The notes under the pieces are model-generated. The model searched no databases, was not told the origin of the DNA, and saw nothing but the letters and a program-made list of their open reading frames with translations. 40,174 bases of DNA from Sedimenticola thiotaurini. Its GTDB lineage: Bacteria > Pseudomonadota > Gammaproteobacteria > Chromatiales > Chromatiaceae. The stretch is from positions 1 through 40,174 of the forward strand of contig DRKP01000188.1 in assembly GCA_011051715.1 (NCBI GenBank), written 5' to 3'. A program made the position numbers and the translations under genes. Shown one piece after another: positions 32,531 to 40,174 of this stretch (the first letter of the stretch is position 1; each line of letters opens with the position of its first letter).

Positions 32531-35500
32531 ATGCAGACCATGAACAGAGATCCGGGGGAACGCTTGAGGAAACAGCTCGTCGGCACCTTTCAGGAACAGC
32601 TGGGCGAACGCTTCACGGTCGCCGAGGCGGCCCAGCTCACCACCCTGCTGGAACAGTACTACCGCCATGTCCCGGAGGAGGACCTGGAGGGGCTGAATGT
32701 CACCGACCTGGTCGGGGCCGTCGTCGCCCACTGGCAGCTGCTGAAGGAGCGGCCGGATGGCGCTCCGCGGGTCCGGGTCTACAATCCCACCTTCGAGGAA
32801 CACGGCTGGGAGTGCGCCCACACCGTGATCGAGGTGGTGAGCGACGACATGGCGTTCCTGGTGGACTCCCTCTCCATGGCCCTGAACCGGGCCGGCCTCA
32901 CCATCCAGCTCACCATCCATCCGGTGGTGTGGACCCGGCGTGACCGGCGCGGCCGGCTGCGGGAGTTGCTGACCGGGGGCGACGCGGGCCGGGCCGAGTC
33001 GATGATTGCGTTTCAGGTGGAGCGCCAGACCGAGCCCGACGTGCTGCAGGCGATCGAGGGCATGCTGCTGTCGGTGATCCGCGACATCGGCCTGATCAAC
33101 GCCGACTGGTTGCCGATGAGGCAGCGGGTGCGGGGGGTGACCGAACGGCTGCGCCGGCAACCGCCGCCGGTGGAGCCGAGCGAGCGGGAAGAGGTGGAAG
33201 CGTTCCTGGAATGGCTGGAGAACGACCACTTCACCTTTCTCGCCTGGTGTGAATACGACCTGTCCGGTGCGGAAGAGGAGGACGGTGCGAGGCTGGCGCT
33301 GGATCCGGATTCCCTGCTCGGGCTGTTCCGCGATCCGGAGGGGGAGGGGCACACTCCGGCGGCGGTGGTGCCGCTGCTGGACGAGTGTCTCGGCTGTCTC
33401 CCCGGCCTGGTCGTGGTGACCAAGGCGAATGCCCGTTCCCGGGTGCACCGGCCGGCCTACATGGACTTCATCGGCATCAAGCGCTTCGACGAGCGGGGTC
33501 GGCTGGACGGCTTCCACTGCATCGTCGGCCTGTTCGCCCTCTCCGCCTACAGCAGCCGGCCGCTGGACATCCCGCTGCTGCGGCGCAAGGTGGAGCGCGT
33601 GGTGGAGTCGGCGCGACTGAGCCAGAACGGCCACTCCGGCCGCATGCTGATGGGCATTCTCGACACCTTTCCCCGGGATGCCCTGTTCCAGATCGACGGC
33701 CGCGAGCTGACCACCATCGCCCTCGGCATCCTCGGTCTGCAGGAGCGCCAGCGCACCCGTCTGTTCCTGTTCCGCGACGCCTTCGGCCGTTTCTACTCCT
33801 GCCTCGTCTTCATTCCGCGGGAGCGGTACAACCGGGAACTGCGGCTGCGTATCCAGAAGGTGCTGGTGGAGGAGCTGAACGGTCTCGAGGTGGAGTTCAG
33901 CACCCGTTTCTCGGAATCGGTGCTGGCGCGCATCCACTACGTGGTGCGGATCGCGCCGGAGGCGGACACGCGGCCGGACCCGGCGGAGCTGGAGCGGCGT
34001 GTCATCGAGGCCGCCAAGAGCTGGCAGGACGGGCTGCAGGAGGCGCTGCTGGAGCAGTACGGCGAGGCCCGCGGGGCGCGCTACTTCAAACGCTTCTCGC
34101 ACGCCTTCCCCGGCGGCTACCGGGAGGACTTCTACCCCCGCACCGCCGCCTCCGACGTGGCCCGGATCGAGCATGCGCGGCGCACCGGCATTCTCGGCAT
34201 GCACTTCTACCGGCCGATCATCGAGGGCAGCGACCGGGTTCACTTCCGCCTCTATGCTCCGGGACAGCCGATCTCCCTGTCGGAGGCGATCCCGATCCTG
34301 GAGAACATGGGACTGACCGTCTACGGCGAGCGTCCATACCAGATCCGCCTGGCCGAGGGTGACGTCTGGATCCACGACTTCTCCATGGGCTACGCCCGCG
34401 GTGCCGACCGCCTCACCGACAACGCCAGCGACCTGTTTCAGGATGCCTTCCGCAAGGTGTGGGAGGGGCTCGCCGACAACGACGGCTTCAACCGCCTGGT
34501 GCTGGATGCCGGCCTCTCCTGGCGCGAGGTCACCCTGCTGCGCGCCTACAGCCGCTACCTGCAGCAGATCCGGGTCCCCTACAGCCAGGCCTACATCGTC
34601 GACAGCCTGACCCAGCACCCGGGCATCAGCAGGCTGCTGATCGATCTCTACCGTGCCCGCTTCGATCCCGACCGCGACGACAACGACACCACCGCCCTGG
34701 AACAGCGCATCGACGGCGAGCTGGAACAGGTGGCCAGCCTGGATCAGGATCGCATCCTGCGTGGCTACGTGCGCCTGGTGCTGGCCACCCTGCGCAGCAA
34801 CTTCTTCCAGTGCGACGCCGCCGGCGAGTGGAAGGAGTACGTCGCCTTCAAGATCGACCCGTCGCAGGTCCCGAACATGCCGCTGCCCCTGCCCATGTTC
34901 GAGATCTTCGTCTTCTCCGCGCGCATGGAGGGGGTGCACCTGCGCGGTGGCCGGGTGGCGCGCGGCGGCCTGCGCTGGTCCGACCGCATGGAGGACTTCC
35001 GCACCGAGGTGCTGGGCCTGATGAAGGCCCAGATGGTGAAGAACACGGTGATCGTTCCGGTCGGTTCCAAGGGCGGTTTCATCGTCAAGCGCCAGCCCCC
35101 CCACGGTGACCGCGACACCCTGATGCGCGAGGTGGTGGCCTGTTACAGGACCCTGCTGTGCGGGTTGCTCGACCTGACCGACAACCTGGTGGAGGGGGCG
35201 GTGGTGCCACCGCCACGGGTGGTGCGCTACGACGACGACGACCCGTACCTGGTGATCGCCGCCGACAAGGGCACCGCCACCTTCTCGGACATCGCCAACG
35301 GGGTGGCGGCGGAGTACGGTTTCTGGCTCGGCGACGCCTTCGCCTCCGGCGGTTCCGCCGGCTACGATCACAAGAAGATGGGGATCACCGCCCGCGGTGC
35401 CTGGGAATCGGTGAAACGCCACTTCCGCGAGCTGGGGGTGGATATCCAGACCACCCCTTTCCGGGTGGTCGGCATCGGCGACATGTCCGGCGACGTGTTC

Positions 35501-37363
35501 GGCAACGGCATGCTGCTGTCACGCCACATCCGGCTGGTGGGGGCCTTCAACCACCAGCACATCTTCCTCGATCCGGACCCCGATCCGGAGCGTTCGTTCG
35601 AGGAGCGCCAGCGCCTGTTCCGGTTGCCCCGGTCGAGCTGGAAGGACTACGACAAGAGTTTGATCTCCAGTGGTGGCGGCATCTGGTCCCGCGGCCTGAA
35701 ATCGATCCCGCTGTCGGACGAGGTGAAGACGCTGCTCGGCCTGGCCGCCGACCGCGTCACCCCCAACGAACTGATCTCCGCCCTGCTGAAGGCCCCGGTC
35801 GACCTGCTGTGGAACGGCGGCATCGGCACCTACGTCAAGTCGGAGCAGGAGAGCCACGCCGAGGTGGCGGACAAGGCCAACGACGGGGTGCGGGTGAATG
35901 GCCGCGACCTGCGCTGCAAGGTGGTGGGGGAGGGGGGCAATCTGGGATTCACCCAGCTCGGCCGGGTGGAGTTCGCCCTCAGGGGCGGGCTGATCTATAC
36001 CGATGCCATCGACAACTCCGCCGGCGTCGACTGCTCCGATCACGAGGTCAACATCAAGATCCTGCTGGGGCAGGTGGTGGCGGCCGGCGAGATGACGGGC
36101 AAACAGCGCAACCGGCTGCTGGAGGAGATGACGGACGAGGTGGCGCAGCTGGTGCTGGCCGACAACTACGCCCAGACCCAGGCGATCAGCATGATCGCCT
36201 CGGAGGCGCCGCGGCGGCTCTACGAGCACGCCCGTTTCATCGAGCATCTGGAGCAGCGCGGTCTGCTCAACCGGGAGCTGGAATACCTGCCCGACGCCCG
36301 CGGCATCGCCGAGCGTGGCGCCCAGAAGCGGGGGCTGACACGGCCGGAGATCGCGGTGCTGCACGCCTACAGCAAGATGAACTACTACGATGCCCTGATC
36401 CAGTCCGGCATTCCCGACGACGAATACCTGCAGCCGGAGCTGCTGGCCTACTTTCCGCAGCGCCTGGGCGAGCGCTTCCGCGACGAGATGGGTTCGCACC
36501 GGTTGCGCCGGGAGATCATCGCCACCCACCTGACCAACGACATCGTCGACCACGTGGGGCCGGGGTTCGGCTTCCGGGTGCGCGAACTGGCGGGGGCCAA
36601 CATCGCCGGCGTCACCCGCGCCTACCTGGCCGCCAGCCGCATCTTCGGCAGTGACCGGTTGTGGCACGAGGTGGAGGCGCTGGACAACCGGGTCCCGGCC
36701 CAGGTCCAGCTGGAAATGATGCGCCAGCTGTCACGGCTGCTGGAGTACGCAGTGGTCTGGATCCTGCTGCACTATCAGAACGACCTGGTGGTGCGGGAGC
36801 TGGTGGAGCGGTTCCAGCCCGGCGTGACAGAGCTGTTCGGGCAGATGCCGCGGCCGCTGGCGGCCAAGGAGCGGCTGGCGGTGCGCCGGCGGGTGAAGTC
36901 CTTCGCCAATGCCGGGGTGCCGCGGGAGCTGGCTCAGGAGATCGGCGCCCTGGAGCCGATGGCCGCGGCCCTCGACATCGTCGACGTGACCCGCGACAGC
37001 GACCGGCCCATCGATCTGGTGACCTCGCTCTATTTCAATCTGGGCACGGTGCTGGACTTCCACTGGCTGCGCGCCGGGATCGACCGGCTCGACGTCCAGA
37101 CCCACTGGCACAACCTGGCCAAGGCGCGGCTCAAGGCCCAGCTCGATGCCCACCAGCGGCAGATCACCGCCGAGGTGCTGGCCAGTACCCGCCCCTACAA
37201 GGCGGCGCGGCGGATGATCGAGCAGTGGACCGATGCCAACCGCTTTGCCTTCGACCGCTACAGCCGTGTCATCGAGGAGCTGAAGGCGCGCACCTCGGTC
37301 GACTACGCCATGCTCTCGGTGGCGGTGGCGGCGGCCGACGGCCTGCGCGCGGGCGGGCACTGA
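32531..37363 (+). CDS. gdhB: NAD-dependent glutamate dehydrogenase, large 180-kDa type
   Basis: A 1610-residue enzyme that converts glutamate to 2-oxoglutarate and ammonia with NAD+, linking amino acid and carbon use. It has the long regulatory N-terminal part of this class (about residues 1-700, including GWECAHTVIEVVSDDMAFLV), then the catalytic Rossmann core (RVARGGLRWSDRMEDFRTEV with the active-site KNTVIVPVGSKGGF) and FGNGMLLS, followed by the cofactor region (GEGGNLGFTQLGR). Length and order match the family (~1600). No strong ribosome site: the ATG at 32531 and one at 32540 are both possible. It is not in an operon; the 135-bp gap before it holds nothing obvious. Confidence 0.95.
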   Translation: MQTMNRDPGERLRKQLVGTFQEQLGERFTVAEAAQLTTLLEQYYRHVPEEDLEGLNVTDLVGAVVAHWQLLKERPDGAPRVRVYNPTFEEHGWECAHTVIEVVSDDMAFLVDSLSMALNRAGLTIQLTIHPVVWTRRDRRGRLRELLTGGDAGRAESMIAFQVERQTEPDVLQAIEGMLLSVIRDIGLINADWLPMRQRVRGVTERLRRQPPPVEPSEREEVEAFLEWLENDHFTFLAWCEYDLSGAEEEDGARLALDPDSLLGLFRDPEGEGHTPAAVVPLLDECLGCLPGLVVVTKANARSRVHRPAYMDFIGIKRFDERGRLDGFHCIVGLFALSAYSSRPLDIPLLRRKVERVVESARLSQNGHSGRMLMGILDTFPRDALFQIDGRELTTIALGILGLQERQRTRLFLFRDAFGRFYSCLVFIPRERYNRELRLRIQKVLVEELNGLEVEFSTRFSESVLARIHYVVRIAPEADTRPDPAELERRVIEAAKSWQDGLQEALLEQYGEARGARYFKRFSHAFPGGYREDFYPRTAASDVARIEHARRTGILGMHFYRPIIEGSDRVHFRLYAPGQPISLSEAIPILENMGLTVYGERPYQIRLAEGDVWIHDFSMGYARGADRLTDNASDLFQDAFRKVWEGLADNDGFNRLVLDAGLSWREVTLLRAYSRYLQQIRVPYSQAYIVDSLTQHPGISRLLIDLYRARFDPDRDDNDTTALEQRIDGELEQVASLDQDRILRGYVRLVLATLRSNFFQCDAAGEWKEYVAFKIDPSQVPNMPLPLPMFEIFVFSARMEGVHLRGGRVARGGLRWSDRMEDFRTEVLGLMKAQMVKNTVIVPVGSKGGFIVKRQPPHGDRDTLMREVVACYRTLLCGLLDLTDNLVEGAVVPPPRVVRYDDDDPYLVIAADKGTATFSDIANGVAAEYGFWLGDAFASGGSAGYDHKKMGITARGAWESVKRHFRELGVDIQTTPFRVVGIGDMSGDVFGNGMLLSRHIRLVGAFNHQHIFLDPDPDPERSFEERQRLFRLPRSSWKDYDKSLISSGGGIWSRGLKSIPLSDEVKTLLGLAADRVTPNELISALLKAPVDLLWNGGIGTYVKSEQESHAEVADKANDGVRVNGRDLRCKVVGEGGNLGFTQLGRVEFALRGGLIYTDAIDNSAGVDCSDHEVNIKILLGQVVAAGEMTGKQRNRLLEEMTDEVAQLVLADNYAQTQAISMIASEAPRRLYEHARFIEHLEQRGLLNRELEYLPDARGIAERGAQKRGLTRPEIAVLHAYSKMNYYDALIQSGIPDDEYLQPELLAYFPQRLGERFRDEMGSHRLRREIIATHLTNDIVDHVGPGFGFRVRELAGANIAGVTRAYLAASRIFGSDRLWHEVEALDNRVPAQVQLEMMRQLSRLLEYAVVWILLHYQNDLVVRELVERFQPGVTELFGQMPRPLAAKERLAVRRRVKSFANAGVPRELAQEIGALEPMAAALDIVDVTRDSDRPIDLVTSLYFNLGTVLDFHWLRAGIDRLDVQTHWHNLAKARLKAQLDAHQRQITAEVLASTRPYKAARRMIEQWTDANRFAFDRYSRVIEELKARTSVDYAMLSVAVAAADGLRAGGH

Positions 37364-37435
37364 GGCCGGTGCCGGTCCATTCCGGCCGGGGGGATGACCA
37401 CGGCGAGGCCACCTGCGTACGGCCGGGATCCTTCC

Positions 37436-37852
37436 TCACTCGGTTTCAGCGTCGGCGGGAGGCGCTGCGCCGTTCTGCTCCGGTATCAGCCCGAAGTCCT
37501 TCTTGTACTCCTCGATCTCGCGCACCAGGGCCGGCAGCTGGTCCGGGGTGAGCATGGCGGAGGCGGCCTTCTGGAAGCGGCCGCCATACAGGTCGCCGGC
37601 CGCATCGGCCAGGCCGAACCAGACAAAGGCCCTGGCGTAGTCGCGGTCGGTGCCGACACCGTACAGGTAGAAGCCGGCCAGCTTGCCGAAGGCGCGTATG
37701 TCGCCCTTCTCGGCGGCTGCGCGGAACCCCTCGAAGGCGGCCTTCTCGTCTCCCCGGGCATGGGCCTCCAGCGCCTCCTCGAACCCGGCCGTCGCCTGCA
37801 GGGGAATCAGGAGTGACAACGTAAAAATCAGGATAAACAGTTTATTGAACAT
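37436..37852 (-). CDS. Small exported Sel1-like repeat protein
   Basis: A 138-residue exported protein. A signal peptide (LFILIFTLSLLIPLQATA) is followed by about two Sel1/TPR-like repeats: GFEEALEAHARGDEKAAFEG and AFGKLAGFYLYGVGTDRDYA, with the GVGTDRDYARAFVWF signature. Such repeats bind partner proteins; a periplasmic adaptor role is likely, the partner unknown. The ATG at 37852 lies in the gap before the divergent Nudix-MBL gene. GAGTGAC-type sequence near the start does not decide it. The protein's short size means only a minimal repeat array. Confidence 0.85.
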   Translation of the reverse strand: MFNKLFILIFTLSLLIPLQATAGFEEALEAHARGDEKAAFEGFRAAAEKGDIRAFGKLAGFYLYGVGTDRDYARAFVWFGLADAAGDLYGGRFQKAASAMLTPDQLPALVREIEEYKKDFGLIPEQNGAAPPADAETE

Positions 37853-37901
37853 GTCTTTTGATCAGGTTTATCGCCCAGCTGGAAGAGCTTATAGTAGCAC
37901 G

Positions 37902-39257
37902 ATGAAACACTCCACCGAGACCATGCGGGAGGCGGTCGCCGCCGTCTTCGTGTACCAGGACGAGCTGTTCGTCATCCGGCGTCAGCCCTGGCTGCGCGCC
38001 TTTCCCGGCTACCTGGCCTTTCCCGGCGGCAAGGTGGACGGGGCCGACCGGGAGGGGGGGATCGACCACCCCCTGCTGCAACCGTTCCAGCCGGTCCTGG
38101 TCGAGGCGTTGCGCCGGGAACTGCTGGAGGAGTTGGGCTACGACCTGGGCCAGGCCCTGGAACGGGGCGAGGTGCTCTCCGTCGACCGGGTGGGAACGGC
38201 GGTGACGCCGCCATTCGAGCGCGTTCGCTTCAGTGCCCATCACTTCCGCATCCGGCTGCGCCGGCGGCCCCGGTTCCGGCCCGATCACGAGGAGATCGCC
38301 TGGGGCGGCTGGGTCGACCGGCGCGCCCTGTGGCAGGAGTTCCGGCAGGGACGCCACCTGATGGTGGTGGCCATGCGCAACCTGGTCGCCGCCATGGCGC
38401 GGGAGGGGACGGCGGCCCAGGTCCACCCGTTCAACCTGGTCTACGATCCGGAACGGGAACTGCCGGTGCTGGAGCTGATCGCCGGCATCGGCTCCATCCC
38501 GGTGCCCTCCAACACCCTGCCGCCGGCCCGCTTCACCAACGCCCTGCTGATCGGCGACGAGGGCAGCCCGCGCTGCCTGGTGGATCCATCGCCGGAGAGC
38601 CCGGAGGTGCTGAAGCGGCTGCTCGCCACCCTGGAGACCCGCCCTCCGGACCGCCTGCTGATCACCCACCACCATCCGGACCATCACCAGTTCGCCCCGG
38701 AGATCGCGCGCCGGCTCGGCATCCCGCTGCTCTGCACGCCGGTCACGGCCCGGCGTCTGGGCACCCTGTTCGGGGAAGGCTACCTGGAAGGGGTGGAGCT
38801 GCACCTGCTGGACGAGGGCGATCAGGTCACCCGCTGGCTGGATCGCCCGGTGCTCACCCACCGGCTGCCCGGCCATGACGACGGCATGATCGGACTGGCC
38901 CCGGCCGGTGGCCCCTGGTTCTTCGTCAGCGACCTGATCCAGACCCTGGGCACGGTGGTGATTCCGGAGCCGGAAGGGGACATGCAGGCCTATTTCGACA
39001 GCCTGCAGCGGGTGATCGACCGGCGGCCGGAAGTGGTGATCCCGTCCCACGGCATGCCGGCCGGTGGCACCTGGCTGCTGGAGCAGACCCTGGAGCACCG
39101 GCGGGTGCGCGAGCGTCAGATCCGCGAGTTGCACGCCGCCGGTAACGACCAGGAGCAGATGCTCGATATCATCTACCGGGGGCTGGATCCGGCCCTGCGT
39201 CCGCTGGCGGCCCAGAACCTGCGCCAGCATCTGAGAAAACTCGGCTACGGAGCCTGA
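37902..39257 (+). CDS. Nudix hydrolase fused to metallo-beta-lactamase fold protein
   Basis: A 451-residue two-domain protein. Residues about 8-185 are a Nudix domain. The Nudix box is FPGGKVDG then REL-LEELG, with a ~20-residue insert between the glycine and the REL part, as in this fused family. Residues about 200-440 are a metallo-beta-lactamase domain with the metal site LLITHHHPDHH, GHDDGM and IPSHGMPAG. The second domain resembles the LACTB2/glyoxalase-like hydrolase group. Substrates are unknown. The start at 37902 is chosen for the Nudix domain; an in-frame ATG at 37851 would add 17 residues. The MaoC gene follows after 3 bp. Confidence 0.88.
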   Translation: MKHSTETMREAVAAVFVYQDELFVIRRQPWLRAFPGYLAFPGGKVDGADREGGIDHPLLQPFQPVLVEALRRELLEELGYDLGQALERGEVLSVDRVGTAVTPPFERVRFSAHHFRIRLRRRPRFRPDHEEIAWGGWVDRRALWQEFRQGRHLMVVAMRNLVAAMAREGTAAQVHPFNLVYDPERELPVLELIAGIGSIPVPSNTLPPARFTNALLIGDEGSPRCLVDPSPESPEVLKRLLATLETRPPDRLLITHHHPDHHQFAPEIARRLGIPLLCTPVTARRLGTLFGEGYLEGVELHLLDEGDQVTRWLDRPVLTHRLPGHDDGMIGLAPAGGPWFFVSDLIQTLGTVVIPEPEGDMQAYFDSLQRVIDRRPEVVIPSHGMPAGGTWLLEQTLEHRRVRERQIRELHAAGNDQEQMLDIIYRGLDPALRPLAAQNLRQHLRKLGYGA

Positions 39258-39260
39258 ACC

Positions 39261-39740
39261 ATGGCGACCATGAACAGCATCCCCTACGAGCAGCTGACCA
39301 TCGGCGACCGGGCCCGCTACCACAAGACCCTGACCGGGCAGGACGTGCTCCTGTTCGCCCACACCTCCGGCGACCGCAATCCGGTGCACCTGGACGAGGC
39401 CTACGCCCGCACCACCCCGTTCAAGGGCCGGATCGCCCACGGCATGTGGTCCGCCGGCCTCATCTCCGCCGCCCTGGCCACCGTCCTGCCGGGGCCGGGC
39501 AGCATCTACCTGGGCCAGACCCTGCGCTTCCTGCGCCCGGTGCGCATAGGCGACCGGCTGACGGTGGAGCTGGAGGTGACCGGCAAGCAGGACGAAAAGA
39601 GGCGGGTCACCCTCGCCTGCCGGGTGCTGAACCAGGACGGCAAGGTGGTGGTGGAGGGGGAGGCCGAGGTGATCCCGCCGCCGAAGGCCGCCGAGGTGGA
39701 GGTGCCGGAGCTGCCCGGGATCCATATCGGTGACGGGTGA
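39261..39740 (+). CDS. MaoC-like enoyl-CoA hydratase
   Basis: A 159-residue hot-dog-fold hydratase. The MaoC motif FAHTSGDRNPVHLDEAYA holds the catalytic Asp and His, and FKGRIAHGMWSAGLISAAL and PGPGSIYLGQTLRFLRPVR are the following conserved blocks. These match (R)-specific enoyl-CoA hydratases, such as PhaJ, which link fatty acid breakdown to polyester or lipid synthesis. GGAG lies 8 bp before the ATG at 39261; an ATG at 39270 is the alternative. It starts 3 bp past the Nudix-MBL gene and is probably coupled to it. Confidence 0.93.
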   Translation: MATMNSIPYEQLTIGDRARYHKTLTGQDVLLFAHTSGDRNPVHLDEAYARTTPFKGRIAHGMWSAGLISAALATVLPGPGSIYLGQTLRFLRPVRIGDRLTVELEVTGKQDEKRRVTLACRVLNQDGKVVVEGEAEVIPPPKAAEVEVPELPGIHIGDG

Positions 39741-39867
39741 AGCCGGTATCCCCGGCCATTCACCACCGGGCTTCGACGATGGCCACGGGGAACGGGAGCC
39801 ACCGGCCATGGGTCGGTGGTGAAGGGACCACGCCCCAGCCTTTCTCGGATGGCGCCGTTGCTGTATC

Positions 39868-40035
39868 TTAAGAGCCTGTCGGACTTGATCGTTTGAAGCG
39901 AAAATCACTGGGGGCGAATCAAATCGGTTTATCGAATGAGGCGAATAGCACGGCTATTCAACGAATTCGATAAGCTGAGTTGATCGTCATCCAGGGATTT
40001 GCAGCCAAACAGCATCAAGTCCGACAGGCTCTTAA
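39868..40035. mobile_element. 168-bp MITE-like element with perfect 22-bp terminal inverted repeats
   Basis: The ends 39868-39889 and 40014-40035 are perfect 22-bp reverse complements beginning TTAAGAGCCTGTCGGACTTG. TTAA at both outer edges may be a target duplication. Inside lies a nested hairpin: TTATCGAAT and ATTCGATAA enclose GAATAGC, ACG, GCTATTC. There is no coding capacity, so it would need a transposase in trans; the family is not determined. The rest of 39741-39867 shows nothing. Confidence 0.8.
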
Positions 40036-40089
40036 GCCCGAATGTTTCACCCGGGAACGCGATGATCGCGCCGGGATCGGCGTTCAGGT

Positions 40090-40144
40090 GCGGATTTGCG
40101 ATTGAATCAATAGCCGAAGCTATTGATGATTGAGCAAATACCGC
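40090..40144. repeat. Long imperfect hairpin next to the MITE-like element
   Basis: The arms GCGGATTTGCGATTGAATCA (40090 on, continuing ATAGC) and GCTATTGATGATTGAGCAAA (40119 on, continuing TACCGC) are near-complementary around a CGAA tetraloop. The segment 40036-40089 also holds a dyad (CCGG, GCGAT, ATCGC, CCGG). No gene is visible up to the window end. Confidence 0.55.
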
Positions 40145-40174
40145 AGATGGACGGCGAGACCGGTGCGAGGGCGC

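Noticed and set aside
32447-35422. Minus-strand frame of about 990 codons opposite the glutamate dehydrogenase
   Set aside because: Same reason; it mirrors the real gene and shows no domain.
37890-37895. TATAGT as -10 box for the Nudix-MBL gene
   Set aside because: No acceptable -35 at 16-18 bp; the box is only 6 bp before the chosen start.
37842-39908. Minus-strand frame of about 690 codons opposite the Nudix-MBL and MaoC genes
   Set aside because: Antisense shadow of two proteins with clear motifs, and its start overlaps the MITE-like element.

Overview
The window is high-GC proteobacterial DNA. It carries a 4.5S RNA-dnaX-ybaB-recR block, a ygiQ end, a ~1610-residue NAD-glutamate dehydrogenase, CcdA/CcmG-type thiol redox proteins and a bacteriohemerythrin. 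Together these point to a gammaproteobacterium, plausibly a Chromatiales-like or sulfur-oxidiser-like lineage; that placement is inference from gene content. No tRNA, rRNA or CRISPR array was seen.

Layout. 1-838: end of ygiQ and a bacteriohemerythrin. 0.9-3.2 kb: an AT-rich foreign-looking patch with a decayed IS1182-type transposase, a NYN/OST-HTH predicted RNase and an unrecognised three-helix membrane protein. 3.2-4.3 kb: a GGDEF diguanylate cyclase (- strand). 4.7-16.0 kb: metal block 1. It holds a Zn/Cd/Pb P-type ATPase and two divergent paralogous Cys/His-rich exported proteins, then a cytochrome c lipoprotein. A long + strand run follows: DUF302 protein, Met-rich exported protein, SHOCT membrane protein, HMA-like protein, DsbA-like protein, CcmG-like thioredoxin, CcdA, CopA and CopZ. 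16.2-20.9 kb: housekeeping and stress genes (M48 protease, TlpA-like thioredoxin, a basic coiled coil, DOPA-dioxygenase family, CDGSH protein, NRDE protein). 21.0-28.4 kb: metal block 2. It holds a MerR-type promoter, an orphan Rieske protein, a MerR regulator, a two-component system whose sensor has a Met-rich periplasmic segment, a second Met-rich exported protein, a second SHOCT protein, a Tat-exported multicopper oxidase and a double DUF1566 protein. 28.5-32.4 kb: ffs, dnaX, ybaB, recR, hinT and a small protein. 32.5-39.7 kb: NAD-GDH, a Sel1-like protein, a Nudix-MBL fusion and a MaoC-type hydratase. 39.87-40.03 kb: a small element with perfect 22-bp terminal inverted repeats.

How the genes work together. 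CopZ and CopA would move Cu(I) from the cytoplasm to the periplasm, and CueO would oxidise it there. The Met-rich exported proteins probably buffer it. CcdA, CcmG-like and DsbA-like proteins form a thiol-redox relay encoded immediately upstream of copA, which suggests the cell keeps cysteine metal sites or damaged disulfides in order during copper stress. The Met-rich sensor kinase and its regulator lie divergent from the second Met-rich gene. The gap between them contains five GTTACA-type motifs, which I read as the regulator's binding sites. Three REP-like repeat loci sit in intergenic gaps of the metal blocks and beside ffs.
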